From Natronomonas halophila (GTDB lineage Archaea; Halobacteriota; Halobacteria; Halobacteriales; Haloarculaceae): a stretch of 64,000 nucleotides of DNA. The translations under genes were made by a program, and so were the position numbers. Each line of letters begins with the position of its first letter. The stretch's first letter is position 1. This document shows, piece after piece, positions 16,955 through 26,269 of the stretch. The notes below the pieces were generated by a model, which saw only the letters and a program-made list of their open reading frames with translations, did no database searches and was not told the DNA's origin. Location of the stretch: the NCBI RefSeq assembly GCF_013391085.1, contig NZ_CP058334.1, positions 2,976,001 to 3,040,000 of the forward strand, given 5' to 3'.

Positions 16955-18406
16955 ATGAAAGAGAAATTCGAAGAAGCCATCGGTGACGTCGAGCGACGAG
17001 ATGTTCTAAGGGGGGCCGGTATTGCTGGCGGTGCGGGCGTTCTTGGTGTCGGGTTATACGGAGCAACCAGGGACGACCCGGGTCCCGAGGACCCGCCGGA
17101 AACGCCCGACGGAACCGAGGAACCTACCGAGGAGCCTGATGAACCGCCACCGGAAGAGCGGTTCGATACCGTTGTGAACGCTGTCGAAGCCGGTGCCGAT
17201 CCGGACGGGAACGAACCGATCAACTTCCTCTTCGAGGAGTACGACGACGACAGCACGCTGTTCGTCTTTCAGTCCGGGACCTACGAGATGGAACCGTTCC
17301 AGATAGCCGACCGGACGCAGGTCGGTCTCGTGAAATCGGGGGACGAACGCCCGCGATTCGTCCCTACGGAGGGGGGCTGTCGTGGCGGTCATCCCTACGT
17401 CTTCTTCAACGGCGTCGGCGACCTGTTACTCGAGGACATTCGGTTCGATTTCCGCGATACCGACAGCGGTGGGCCCTTACATTTCTATCTCGAGGGCGAG
17501 TCGACGATTCGGAACGTCACCTACGAGGGGAGTTGTGAGAACCAGCTCGGAATCGTCAGAATAGATGTCAATGACCCCGACGGCTCCGCGCTCGTCGAGA
17601 ACTTCCATTCCGTGAACATTCGAGGTGACAAAAAAATCACGGGGATGTACGTAAGCGACAACCACTCGGGTGAACTGACGTTCCGGGACTGCCAAGTGAA
17701 CGGGTTTTCGGATAATGGCCTCTACGCTTCGGCTCCCGGCGCCCCCAACGGTGGTGATGGCCTGGTTAACGTCATCGGTGGGACCTACCGCAACAACAAC
17801 ATCGCGAACGTCCGGCTCGGTTCGACGGGGGCGAAAGCACAGGACGTGACCGTCGTCGTCGACGGCGAAACGACCGGATGGGGCCAGTTAAACGCCCGTG
17901 GCATCCGGTTGCGAAACAAATCCGGGCAACGCATCGACAACTGCGAGATATCCTTCGAGGCGGACGCCGCTGACAGTTTCGGCGCGGTCGTGATTCACGG
18001 GTCGAACGGGGGTGGGACCGTCACGGATACGGATATACGGTTGGACCGGGACGATGTCCCCGCAGTCAGGGCGTTCCCGCCCAAAGACGAACCGGACCAA
18101 ACCCCCGTTTTCGATGGCGTATCGATTACCGGGGATGCCGGTAGCGGGGTGATAGCAGAAATCGCGGGCCGGGACGGGACGGTTTTCCGAAACTGTACTA
18201 TCGAGCAATCCGGGGCCGATAGACGGGGGTTCCTGTTTCGGGATTCACAGAACTGCCGTATCGTAGATAGTAGTATCGCCGTCGGAAAGCAACCAGCCAC
18301 GCTGGACGATTCGAGTCTCACCATCGAGAATACCACCATCGCGACGGCGAACGACGAGCAGTTCTTCGAGGAACTCCAACTGGAGGACGAGTCACTTACG
18401 CTCTGA
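16955..18406 (+). CDS. Exported right-handed beta-helix (pectin-lyase-fold) protein
   Basis: 483 residues. N-terminal VERRDVLRGAGIAGGAGV (about 12-29) is a Tat-like leader. Then comes an acidic Pro/Glu/Asp-rich linker (about 42-70), then NAVEAGADPDG, a typical entry strand into the pectin-lyase fold, followed by many short beta turns to about residue 470. No lyase or hydrolase catalytic set can be named. It is separate from, and not closely similar to, the beta-helix protein at 12937, but the shared architecture and a sulfatase-like gene between them suggest a common extracellular substrate. Confidence 0.78.
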   Translation: MKEKFEEAIGDVERRDVLRGAGIAGGAGVLGVGLYGATRDDPGPEDPPETPDGTEEPTEEPDEPPPEERFDTVVNAVEAGADPDGNEPINFLFEEYDDDSTLFVFQSGTYEMEPFQIADRTQVGLVKSGDERPRFVPTEGGCRGGHPYVFFNGVGDLLLEDIRFDFRDTDSGGPLHFYLEGESTIRNVTYEGSCENQLGIVRIDVNDPDGSALVENFHSVNIRGDKKITGMYVSDNHSGELTFRDCQVNGFSDNGLYASAPGAPNGGDGLVNVIGGTYRNNNIANVRLGSTGAKAQDVTVVVDGETTGWGQLNARGIRLRNKSGQRIDNCEISFEADAADSFGAVVIHGSNGGGTVTDTDIRLDRDDVPAVRAFPPKDEPDQTPVFDGVSITGDAGSGVIAEIAGRDGTVFRNCTIEQSGADRRGFLFRDSQNCRIVDSSIAVGKQPATLDDSSLTIENTTIATANDEQFFEELQLEDESLTL

Positions 18407-18619
18407 CGGCCCGCGACTTGCCGTGGTTGGCCCTGCCCTGACTTTTAAATCATCACCGACGGCGTCCGGGTAGGGCGTCCATTACAACTTGATTGAGAGT
18501 GCTGGTTCCGATATCTCACCGATACACCGACGACGGCCGACGGGGAACACCCCAATCGTCCCGTCCGGCACCCACCGGCGAATCGCCGAGATACAACCCC
18601 GAAACGAGGTTCTCCAGAC

Positions 18620-19729
18620 GTGACGATATCCGAGTTGGCCGACCACGACGGCGACGCCGCTCCACAACTGTCGGTCGTTATCATCGCCTACAACGAGGAA
18701 GACCGGATTCGAGAGTGCATCGAGTCCGTCTTCGATGCCTGTCGGGACGTCGATGGGTTCGAGGTCATCCTCGTCGATTCGAATTCGACCGACCGGACAG
18801 TTGAGTACGCGACGGAGTATCCGATTACGGTCCTTCGGATACCCTCCGATGACCTGACCACGCCCAGCGCGGGGCGCTACGTCGGCACACACGTTGCCAG
18901 CGCCGAGCGGATCCTCTTCGTCGATGGGGATATGGAGTTGACCGAGACGTGGCTCCCTGAGGCGATGGCATATCTGGCGGCCCACGATGACGTCGCTGCG
19001 GTCGAAGGCTGTCTCAATAACTCGACGCAGACGGGTATCTCGGAAGCCGACAAGCTCGGCGGTGCCATGCTCTCGGATGCCGAAGCCCTCGACGAGATCG
19101 GTGGGTTCGACCCGTACCTCCGCAGCAACGAGGATATCGACGTGGGGTTTCGACTCAGGGCGGCCGGCTATCGACTGGTTCGTCTCCCGGAGGTATCGGT
19201 GATACATCCCGAGGACGATACGATATCCGAACCCATCCGCCGCTGGGGGCATGGATACTACATCGGCCAGGGCCAGATACTTCGGAGCCGGCTCGATTCG
19301 CCAACGATACTGAGATGGCAACTCCGGCGGCAGCGGTACAAACTGGGGCTTCTGGCCTGGCTTTCTGCGGGTGTCGTTTCGCTGTTCGTCGCGCCGCTGC
19401 TGTTGCTGTGGACGCTACTGTCCCTGCTCGGATTCGGTATCGTCGCCTCCAGACGGGGGGTGATGCGGTCGGTTACCATCCTCACCGCGAAAACGCTCGG
19501 AATTGCTGGGCTGTTTATCGGCCTGACTCGACCGATACCGCCAGCCGAGGAATACCCGCTTTCGGCAGTCGAGGTGGTCGCAACTGGTCGGACGCTCGCG
19601 GGACCAGCGCGGAACGGGGAGGGAACCGGGGATGAGGACGGGTCCCCGGAAGGAGAAACGACTGCCGGGGACGAGAAATACGCCGCTGGAAACCGGGACG
19701 ATGACGCCGGTAAATCGGTGGATAACTAA
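18620..19729 (+). CDS. Glycosyltransferase family 2 with C-terminal membrane helices
   Basis: 369 residues from a GTG start; there is no ATG, GTG or TTG between the upstream in-frame stop (18494) and 18620. GT-A core: LSVVIIAYNEEDRIRECIES opens the domain, VDSNSTDRT is the nucleotide loop, FVDGDMEL holds the metal-binding acidic pair near residue 98, and SNEDIDVGFRLRAAGY is the ED acceptor motif. Two hydrophobic helices (about 240-285) anchor the enzyme, then a low-complexity acidic Gly/Glu/Asp tail. A TATA-like CTTTTAAAT at 18440-18448 would give a leader of about 150 nt. It precedes the deacetylase gene on the same strand by 45 bases and probably shares its transcript. Confidence 0.87.
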   Translation: MTISELADHDGDAAPQLSVVIIAYNEEDRIRECIESVFDACRDVDGFEVILVDSNSTDRTVEYATEYPITVLRIPSDDLTTPSAGRYVGTHVASAERILFVDGDMELTETWLPEAMAYLAAHDDVAAVEGCLNNSTQTGISEADKLGGAMLSDAEALDEIGGFDPYLRSNEDIDVGFRLRAAGYRLVRLPEVSVIHPEDDTISEPIRRWGHGYYIGQGQILRSRLDSPTILRWQLRRQRYKLGLLAWLSAGVVSLFVAPLLLLWTLLSLLGFGIVASRRGVMRSVTILTAKTLGIAGLFIGLTRPIPPAEEYPLSAVEVVATGRTLAGPARNGEGTGDEDGSPEGETTAGDEKYAAGNRDDDAGKSVDN

Positions 19730-19774
19730 GCAAATTCGGAAACTCCCCGAGGCCATGACCGGAGTGATCTCGTA

Positions 19775-20680
19775 GTGGGGTCCGTCGTCTTCTCCATCGA
19801 TGCGGAACTCGGCTGGGGTTTTCACGACTACTCCAACCCGCCGACCGACCGCATCGAATCCGCTCGTCCCGGATGGAAGACGCTCCTCGAAATCTTCGAA
19901 ACGTACAACGTGCCCGCGACGTGGGCCGTCGTCGGCCATCTCCTTCTGGAGGACTGCAATGGCATCCACGCCGACCATCCGGCCGTCGACGGCTGGTTCG
20001 CCCGCGAGCGCGGCGCGTGGCGCGACCGGCGGGACCTCCGGTTCGGTCCCGACCTCGTCGAAGCCATCGCCGAAGCCGACGCCGGCCACGAAATCGGCTG
20101 CCATTCCTTCTCGCACGTTCTCTTCGACGACCCCCGAACCACCCGCGATATCGCGCGGGCCGAACTGGAAACCGCCATCGAGGTCGCCCGGACGTTCGAC
20201 ATCGAGTACGAATCGTTCGTCTTCCCGCGGAACGCGGTCGGCCACCGGGAGTTGCTCGCCGAAACCGGGTTTTCCTGTTATCGCGGGGCGGCCGACCCAC
20301 CCGAGAGCCGCCTGCGCCGGCCCTTAGAGAAACTCTTGGCGACTATCGACCCCCAACGCGTCGAACTGGTCGAACCGACCGTGGACAAGCACGGCCTCGT
20401 AGACGTGCCGCCGTCGCTTTTCTGTTTCAGGTTCGAAGGAATGCCCCGCGCCGTCGTCGAGACGCTCGCCGAGGACCCCATCGTCCGGCAGGCCAAACAC
20501 GCCATCGACCGTGCCAGCCGCACCGACGGGGTCTTCCACGCGTGGCTTCACCCGAACAACCTCCAGGCCGAGCGGGATGCCCGGCGGATGGAATCGATTA
20601 TCGCATACGCGGCCGAAAAACAAGCGACGTCGGACCTGCGGATAGAGACGATGGCCGACGTCGCAGAACGGGCGCAGTAG
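19775..20680 (+). CDS. Polysaccharide deacetylase family protein
   Basis: 301 residues, GTG start at 19775, since the nearby ATG at 19755 is in another frame and stops after six codons. VVFSIDAELGWG holds the metal Asp/Glu of the NodB domain; GHEIGCHSFSHVLFD is the second motif with the metal histidines; FVFPRNAVGH and a C-terminal AWLHPNNL follow the NodB order. It acts as a zinc-dependent deacetylase of N-acetylated sugar, in the cytosol or at the membrane since no signal peptide is visible. It converges with the flippase gene 18 bases downstream. Confidence 0.85.
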   Translation: MGSVVFSIDAELGWGFHDYSNPPTDRIESARPGWKTLLEIFETYNVPATWAVVGHLLLEDCNGIHADHPAVDGWFARERGAWRDRRDLRFGPDLVEAIAEADAGHEIGCHSFSHVLFDDPRTTRDIARAELETAIEVARTFDIEYESFVFPRNAVGHRELLAETGFSCYRGAADPPESRLRRPLEKLLATIDPQRVELVEPTVDKHGLVDVPPSLFCFRFEGMPRAVVETLAEDPIVRQAKHAIDRASRTDGVFHAWLHPNNLQAERDARRMESIIAYAAEKQATSDLRIETMADVAERAQ

Positions 20681-20698
20681 CGGTAAGCTATCCAGCGA

Positions 20699-22198
20699 CT
20701 ACCCACCCGAATCGACGGCGAACTCGTAGGGGATGGGCAACTGGTCGAGGATGCCGACGATTTCGTCGACGTCGAGGGCGCCGGTCAAAATAGCGGCACC
20801 GCCGTATCCCGCGGCCCCGACCACCGGGACGACGACGAGTGCCAGAACGTCGCTCGTAATCAGGCTATCGACGGCGAAAATGAGCAGGCCGGCGGTGACG
20901 GCGGTCGCGCCGATACGGACCGGCCGAATGTCGACGAGCGGGTCGTAGCCGATACGTCTGGCGGCCCACACGAGCAGCCCGAACATCGACCCGTAGGCGA
21001 TGCTGGTGGCGACTGCGGCGCCGTTCATCCCGAATCGGGGGATGAGCGTCGCGTTCAGGGCGACGTTGAGCAACGCGGCGATGCTGACGGCGGCGATGAG
21101 CGTCTTCAGTTCTCCCGAGCCCTGACAGATGGCCTGTAGCGGGCGGGCGACCGCGAAACCGACCGCCCCCGGAAGCAACAGGAGAAGCGGCACCGTCGCC
21201 ACCGTGAACGGGTCGCCGTAGTACAGCGGCACCACGCGGTCCGCGAGCGTGGCGAGACCGATGGCCATCAGAACCACTAGCAGGGCGGTATAGCGGGTGA
21301 TTCGCCCGGAGAGTTCGGTTATCTGCTCCCGTTTGTCCTCGCTCCAGAGGTTCGAACTCGAATGGAGGAGGAGGGTCTGCAGGAGGATGGGGACGATCCA
21401 GATGTACTCCGCCAGCGACAGCGCCGCCTTGTAGTAGCCGGTCGCCTCGTCGCCGACGAGCGTCCTGACCATGACGACGTCGACGTGGAACAGCGACATC
21501 ACCAGCAGGACCAGCACGATGTTGAGGCCGTTGAAGGAGAGAAACTCCCGGTACGGCACCCTCCCCGGCAACGTGAACAGCCGTCGAATCGAGATGCGTC
21601 GAAGGATGACAGTGCCCGCGATGAGCGCGACGAGGGCGTTGGCGACGATGTGGCCGACGAGCATGCCGAACACGCTGAAGCCGGCGAGAACGAGGCCGAT
21701 GCCCAGCCCGACCGTGACCGTCTTCTTGAGGACGCCGAGTGGGCCCTTGATGTGTTCGAGGCCGAACCCGAGGACGGTGTGCATCGAGAGGCCGCGGAAC
21801 TGGCCGACGAAGACGAACCCGGCGAGCACGTAGAAGTAGGTGGTAAAGCCCTCCCCGAAGAGGGCCGCGAAGCCGAGGCTGGTGAACGTCACGAGGACGA
21901 TGACGCCGAGAACCGCCATACAGAACGCCAACACGAGGTAAAACTGGATGACGCGTTCGACCCACCCATCCTCGTCGCGTTCCTCGGCGACGAACTTCTG
22001 TACTCCCTCGGTGATGGCCGCGCTGATGGGAATCATATACAGCGAGTAAATCGAGAGCAACACGGCGTAGTCGCCGTAGTTGCCGGGGCCAAGCAGGCGG
22101 ACGATAATCGGCGTCGAAATCACGGCGATAAGGGTCGCCAGCACCTTCGGCCCCAGCAGCGAGAGGAACCGACGGAAGAGCCGTGCGGTCCCGTTCAT
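20699..22198 (-). CDS. Wzx-like polysaccharide/lipid-linked oligosaccharide flippase
   Basis: 499 residues with about 12-14 membrane helices and the Wzx/MATE-type opening LLGPKVLATLIAVISTPIIV then RLLGPGNYGDYAVLLS, the family hallmark. It would flip lipid-linked glycans across the membrane. It is the last gene of the operon 25396 to 20699; its ATG overlaps the stop of a possible 96-codon gene by four bases (ATGA). The C-terminal 60 residues are less hydrophobic but still carry two helices. Substrate is probably the glycan made by the surrounding transferases. Confidence 0.9.
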   Translation of the reverse strand: MNGTARLFRRFLSLLGPKVLATLIAVISTPIIVRLLGPGNYGDYAVLLSIYSLYMIPISAAITEGVQKFVAEERDEDGWVERVIQFYLVLAFCMAVLGVIVLVTFTSLGFAALFGEGFTTYFYVLAGFVFVGQFRGLSMHTVLGFGLEHIKGPLGVLKKTVTVGLGIGLVLAGFSVFGMLVGHIVANALVALIAGTVILRRISIRRLFTLPGRVPYREFLSFNGLNIVLVLLVMSLFHVDVVMVRTLVGDEATGYYKAALSLAEYIWIVPILLQTLLLHSSSNLWSEDKREQITELSGRITRYTALLVVLMAIGLATLADRVVPLYYGDPFTVATVPLLLLLPGAVGFAVARPLQAICQGSGELKTLIAAVSIAALLNVALNATLIPRFGMNGAAVATSIAYGSMFGLLVWAARRIGYDPLVDIRPVRIGATAVTAGLLIFAVDSLITSDVLALVVVPVVGAAGYGGAAILTGALDVDEIVGILDQLPIPYEFAVDSGG

Positions 22199-22485
22199 CG
22201 GTCCTGTGGCTCGGTGAGGCCCGGACGGGTCGGACGATGTCGCCCCGAGACGTTGGCGGGTGGCAGCAACGCGGGGCGAGGGCTATCCGTCCGGTCCGCC
22301 GTGGTGTGGGTGGGTGCTACCTGCTTCATCGTGGGTCGTCGTCCCGAGCGCGCCGCGTGCGCTCGTGATTCGTCGGTCCGAACGGTCCCGTTCGGGGTGT
22401 CGTCGCCGTTGGTCGTCCCGTTCTCCGTCGTTTCCGATTGGCCGTCCGACCGGGGCCACCCCCCGAAGCGGGCCGCCGTTCTCAC
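22195..22485 (-). CDS. Possible small disordered protein, translationally coupled
   Basis: A 96-codon frame that exactly bridges the gap between the HAD gene and the flippase gene: its GTG overlaps the HAD stop as GTGA, and its TGA overlaps the flippase start as ATGA. Third codon positions are mostly G or C, as in real genes here. The product is rich in Thr, Arg, Pro and Gly, with no hydrophobic segment or known motif, so it would be disordered. The alternative is that this is a 284-base spacer and the overlaps are chance. Confidence 0.42.
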   Translation of the reverse strand: MRTAARFGGWPRSDGQSETTENGTTNGDDTPNGTVRTDESRAHAARSGRRPTMKQVAPTHTTADRTDSPRPALLPPANVSGRHRPTRPGLTEPQDR

Positions 22486-23177
22486 CGTTCCTTCGAGAGG
22501 CTCTGGTTTTGGCGCGCGTGGTTAGCCGTGGCCAGGATATCCAGCAGGCAGTTCAGATGCCGGATATCGTGGTCGGGAGCGGATCGTTCGTCGACCGGTT
22601 CGATGTCGGTGTATCGGCCGCGGCGGACCCGGACTGTCGTCATCCCGAGGTCGTTGGGGGCGCGGAAGTCGCTCCGCGGGTCGTCGCCGACGTAGACGGC
22701 CGCCCGCGGAGACACCGACAGATTCGAGAGGACGTGCTCGAAGACGGTCGAATCCGTCTTCGAGCGACCGAGGTTCGGCGTGACGAGCACCTCGTCGAAG
22801 TACTCGCGAATGCCGAGTCGACGGAGTTTCGTGTGGCCCTCCCGGCCGTCGGTGATACAGCCGAGCTGGTAGTCCCCGTCGAGTTCGGACAGCACCGACT
22901 CGGTTTCGGGGTAGGGTTCGAGCGGGTCGGTGGCGCCGTGGTAGGCCTCGACCAGTTCGTCGACCAGTTCCGGTGCGAGGCCGTGGCGGTCGACCAGCGT
23001 ATCGAAGGTGCCCTCGGAGAGGTCGTCCTCGAAGTAGATGTCGTACAGTTCCGCGTGGTACTGTCGACCGGTGAGCGCTTCGAGGTAATCGCCGGCCTCG
23101 TCGAGGCCGGCTTTCGCGTACCGAAGGTAATCGTAGAGCGTGTCGTCGAGGTCGAAACAGACGGCGTCGATTGTCAT
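22482..23177 (-). CDS. HAD-superfamily hydrolase
   Basis: 231 residues. Motif I AVCFDLDDTLYDY with the nucleophile Asp near residue 9; CITDGREGHTKLRRLG is motif II with Thr; a Lys in GRSKTDSTVFEHVL (motif III); and YVGDDPRSDFRAPNDLGM is motif IV. It is a phosphatase, probably acting on a sugar phosphate or related small metabolite. ATG 23177 overlaps the stop of the ATP-grasp gene by four bases, which fixes the start; a longer frame upstream only re-reads that gene. Confidence 0.88.
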   Translation of the reverse strand: MTIDAVCFDLDDTLYDYLRYAKAGLDEAGDYLEALTGRQYHAELYDIYFEDDLSEGTFDTLVDRHGLAPELVDELVEAYHGATDPLEPYPETESVLSELDGDYQLGCITDGREGHTKLRRLGIREYFDEVLVTPNLGRSKTDSTVFEHVLSNLSVSPRAAVYVGDDPRSDFRAPNDLGMTTVRVRRGRYTDIEPVDERSAPDHDIRHLNCLLDILATANHARQNQSLSKER

Positions 23178-24292
23178 TGTGTCAGGTGCACCTCCTCGGG
23201 TTCGGAATCGACGTGGAACGTTCGCCCATCGGGCGACCGGAAGAGTTCCTGCCAGTAGCGGACCATATGCGTGCCCCACGCGATATCGACCGCCGGCAGT
23301 GACTCCCCGAGAGCGTGTTTCACGCCGAGATACGGCATGTTCGCCCCGGCGCCGACACACATGACGATGGTCCCGGCGACGCGGGGGTTGATTTCGATTA
23401 CTTTCGGTTCGCCATCGGCGTCGTACTTGAACTGGATGTTGACGTTGTACTCCAGGCCGAGACTTCGACTGATGTCGGCGGCCTCGGCGATGAGGTCCTC
23501 GCGCTGCTCGACGGTTCCCTCGAAAGTGATGCCCGCGCGGGTTCGCGACCGGGAGCGCGGGACGACCGGGCCGACGCTGTCGCCCATCGCGAGGACGTCG
23601 ACGCTGTATTCCTCGCCGGGCAGGTACTCCATGACGGCCAACTCCGGGAACTCCTCGGCCGACGAGAGGACCGGCAGGACCTCATCCAGCGTCGTGACGG
23701 CGCTGTTGGGCTTTTCCTCAAGTAGGCGCGTCAGTCGGTCGGTCCGCTCGTCGAGGACGCGGAATCCGCGCATTCCGCTGGCGACGGGCGGCTTGAAACA
23801 GACCGGCCGCTCGGGGTAGCCGAGTTCCTCGACGGCCGCGACGAACTCGGCTTCGGTGTCGACGCGGTGGTAGGCCGGCGCCGACTCGAAGCCCTCCTCG
23901 GCGAGGAACCCGTAGAGTTTCCCCTTGTCGTTAGCGACGTCGAGGACATCGGGGTCCGAGACCATGATGGTGGCCTCGAAGGCGTCGCGGTTGGCCGCGA
24001 GCGGCTCGATTTCGTCCGTCGTCAGCGGGAGGATGACGTCGGCGTCGACCCGGTCGGCGACTTCGGCCATCCGGGGGATGTACGCCTCGTCGGTGCCTGC
24101 GGGAACGATGTAACTCTCGTCGACGAGCGCGAACCCGTAGGCTTCCGAATCCATGTCGACGCCGACGATTCGGACGTCCCGTTCGTCGGTCGCCCGGAGG
24201 CTCCTGACGATGCCGGAGGCGCCGGGTGCGCCGGCGCCGGTCATCAGGACCGTCAGTTCGCCGTCCGCCGATTGTGATGTGTTTCGGCTCAT
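23174..24292 (-). CDS. ATP-grasp domain ligase
   Basis: 372 residues. N-terminal Rossmann-like part with LMTGAGAPGASGIVRSL; the central ATP-grasp subdomain has VCFKPPVASGMRGFRV and a later VMEYLPGEEYSVDVL; the metal site IEINPRVAGTI is near residue 305. The carbamoyl-phosphate-synthase-large-like branch is common in surface polysaccharide loci, where it forms an amide or similar bond between an acid and an amine (for example on a uronic acid). Start 24292 is adjacent to the stop of the GT2 gene (24293). The substrate is unknown. Confidence 0.86.
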   Translation of the reverse strand: MSRNTSQSADGELTVLMTGAGAPGASGIVRSLRATDERDVRIVGVDMDSEAYGFALVDESYIVPAGTDEAYIPRMAEVADRVDADVILPLTTDEIEPLAANRDAFEATIMVSDPDVLDVANDKGKLYGFLAEEGFESAPAYHRVDTEAEFVAAVEELGYPERPVCFKPPVASGMRGFRVLDERTDRLTRLLEEKPNSAVTTLDEVLPVLSSAEEFPELAVMEYLPGEEYSVDVLAMGDSVGPVVPRSRSRTRAGITFEGTVEQREDLIAEAADISRSLGLEYNVNIQFKYDADGEPKVIEINPRVAGTIVMCVGAGANMPYLGVKHALGESLPAVDIAWGTHMVRYWQELFRSPDGRTFHVDSEPEEVHLTQ

Positions 24293-25396
24293 CTATTGCT
24301 CCGTGGGCATGATGCTTTCTGCGGCGTTGCTCGTTTCGTCGCGGGCGTCGGTTCCGTCCGCAGTCGCGTCCGTGTCGGCACCGGTGGCGGGGGCGTCGGC
24401 TTGGGTTTCCCCCGAATCGTCGTCGGGCGCGACCTGCGTCTCCAGGTGGTCGCTGTTCTCGTGGTCGAGGATGGACGCCGACAGGAACGTGAGGAGGCCG
24501 GCGGTCGTCGCGAGCGTCCAGGTCCCGCTTTCGCCGTCGCGGGAGAGTACGGATTTCAGCAGGCCGAGACCGCTGAGCGTCGAGATGACCATGCCGAGAA
24601 CGTACAGCGGCGCGATGGGGCTGTACCCCGTCATGAGGTACTTCCGCTGGAGTCGCCACAGGAAACTCCGGAAGAGCATCCCCGAGACGCGGGGGATGTA
24701 TTCGGTGTAGTCGATGTGGCTCTTCCAGCCCTCGCTGTAGGCGTATTCGGAGGACCGTGGCACGTCCGCGACCCGGACGTCCGCCGCGTTGAGACGCACG
24801 AGCAGGTCGTTGCAGTAGCCGTAATACTCGTACATCCCGTCGATTTCGGTCCGCTCCAGCGCCGACAGCGAGATGGCGGTGTAGCCGTTCTGGGAGTCCA
24901 TCGTCTCCCAGTAGCCGCTGGCGATTTTGGTGAGATACGAGAGAACGACGTTGCCCAGCAGCCGGAATCGGGGCATCTCCGCCCAGTCTTCGGGGCGGGC
25001 AAAGCGGTTGCCCTTGGTGTAGTCGGCGACCCCGTCGGCGATGGGGTCGAGATACCGCGTGAGCACCTCGGGGTTCATCTGGTCGTCGCCGCCGAGGACG
25101 GCCGTGGCGTCGATTCCCTCCTCGCGGGCGTGCTCGTAGCCGGTCTTGATGGCGCCGCCGACGCCGCGGTTTTCCTCGTGGCGAATCGGGACGACGAGGT
25201 CCTCGAAGTGGCCGTCGTGAACCTCGTTTCGCGCGTCGCTGTGTTCCTGTATCTCCGCCCAGGTCCCGTCGGTCGACCCGTCGTCGATGATGTAGGCGCG
25301 GTCGACGAAGTCGGGCAACTCGGCGATGACGTCGCCGACGAACCCCTCCTCGTTGTAGGCGGGGACGACCACGGCGACGGTCATCTCCCTATACAT
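24293..25396 (-). CDS. Glycosyltransferase family 2 (dolichyl-phosphate sugar synthase-like)
   Basis: 367 residues. GT-A core with VAVVVPAYNEEGFVGDVI, IIDDGSTDGT, the metal site VLGGDDQMNP and the TKGNRF segment seen in dolichyl-phosphate mannosyl/glucosyltransferase relatives. Two hydrophobic helices (about 258-320) then an Asp/Thr/Ala-rich tail of about 45 residues. It probably loads a sugar onto dolichyl phosphate at the cytosolic face. It is the first gene of the operon with ATP-grasp, HAD and flippase genes. Start may be 25396 or Met5 at 25384. Confidence 0.87.
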   Translation of the reverse strand: MYREMTVAVVVPAYNEEGFVGDVIAELPDFVDRAYIIDDGSTDGTWAEIQEHSDARNEVHDGHFEDLVVPIRHEENRGVGGAIKTGYEHAREEGIDATAVLGGDDQMNPEVLTRYLDPIADGVADYTKGNRFARPEDWAEMPRFRLLGNVVLSYLTKIASGYWETMDSQNGYTAISLSALERTEIDGMYEYYGYCNDLLVRLNAADVRVADVPRSSEYAYSEGWKSHIDYTEYIPRVSGMLFRSFLWRLQRKYLMTGYSPIAPLYVLGMVISTLSGLGLLKSVLSRDGESGTWTLATTAGLLTFLSASILDHENSDHLETQVAPDDDSGETQADAPATGADTDATADGTDARDETSNAAESIMPTEQ

Positions 25397-25459
25397 GGCG
25401 GAGTCCCTCGGATGCTGTCGGTTGGTTTCGGCGCTGTGCGTCGGCCGTCGTATCGACCA

Positions 25460-26194
25460 TCAGTTGGTACCTCCGTTCATGAACTCTCGGCGGGCGTTTC
25501 GGCTGGCGTGACTGCAGGTGTGGCTTACGGCCATCTCGATACGTTTGTCGAAACTCGCGTCTTCTTCGCCCCACAACCCCGGATGGGTGAGTATCTGCAT
25601 CGTCTCGGGGAGGGCCTCCAGCGGCGGCGGGTCGTCCCGCCAGCGCTGGCTGGAGTCGGCGATGTAGTCGATGTCCGTGAAGAACCCCGGCCCGTAGGTG
25701 TTCTGGAAGCCGTCGAAGTCGTAATCGAGGACCCACGACGGCGGCCGGTGGAAGGAGACCGTTTCGGTCGGCGGGACGACGGTCTCCAGGATTGCGCGTT
25801 CCTCGGCGACCCGGGTTTCGAGGTCGGCTTCCTCCGGCGGTGATTCGGCGGGCCAGTACTCGTGGGTGCTGAAATGCAGCGCCACCTCGTGGCCCAGCGA
25901 ATCGATTTTCTGGAGGGATTCACGGTGTTCGCCTTCGAGCGGGTTGTATAGCGGCGACGTGAGCAGCACGCAGTACGTCGACGTGACGCCGAGGTCGGCC
26001 TCGATTTGGGCCATCTCCACCGCGGCGTCTATCCGCAGGTCCACGTCGTGGCGGAGGGCGACGTCGCCGTCGCCGAGCTCCCCCGAGAACGTCCGGAAGT
26101 CGTAGCCGTCGCCGAGCAATCGCTGGAGGAACTGGCGATACCAGCGATGCGTGAACTCGACCCCCTCGAGCAGTTGTGTGGCTTGTTCGACCAT
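25460..26194 (-). CDS. Divergent polysaccharide-deacetylase-fold protein
   Basis: 244 residues. VALRHDVDLRIDAAVEMA matches the NodB first motif with a metal Asp pair; SLGHEVALHFSTHEYW is the second motif with His residues; SFHRPPSWVLDYDF and ILTHPGLWGE give the later conserved Arg-Pro-Pro and His-Pro positions. This branch is found next to glycan genes and acts on N-acetyl or other acyl groups of sugars. No signal peptide. It sits 63 bases upstream of the GT2 gene on the same strand and may share its transcript. Confidence 0.8.
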   Translation of the reverse strand: MVEQATQLLEGVEFTHRWYRQFLQRLLGDGYDFRTFSGELGDGDVALRHDVDLRIDAAVEMAQIEADLGVTSTYCVLLTSPLYNPLEGEHRESLQKIDSLGHEVALHFSTHEYWPAESPPEEADLETRVAEERAILETVVPPTETVSFHRPPSWVLDYDFDGFQNTYGPGFFTDIDYIADSSQRWRDDPPPLEALPETMQILTHPGLWGEEDASFDKRIEMAVSHTCSHASRNARREFMNGGTN

Positions 26195-26269
26195 TCCGGG
26201 TCGTTCGAGGTGAGGACGTGGGGTAGTAATGAATCGCCTACGCGGGCGCGAGGCCGGATTATGACCTGC

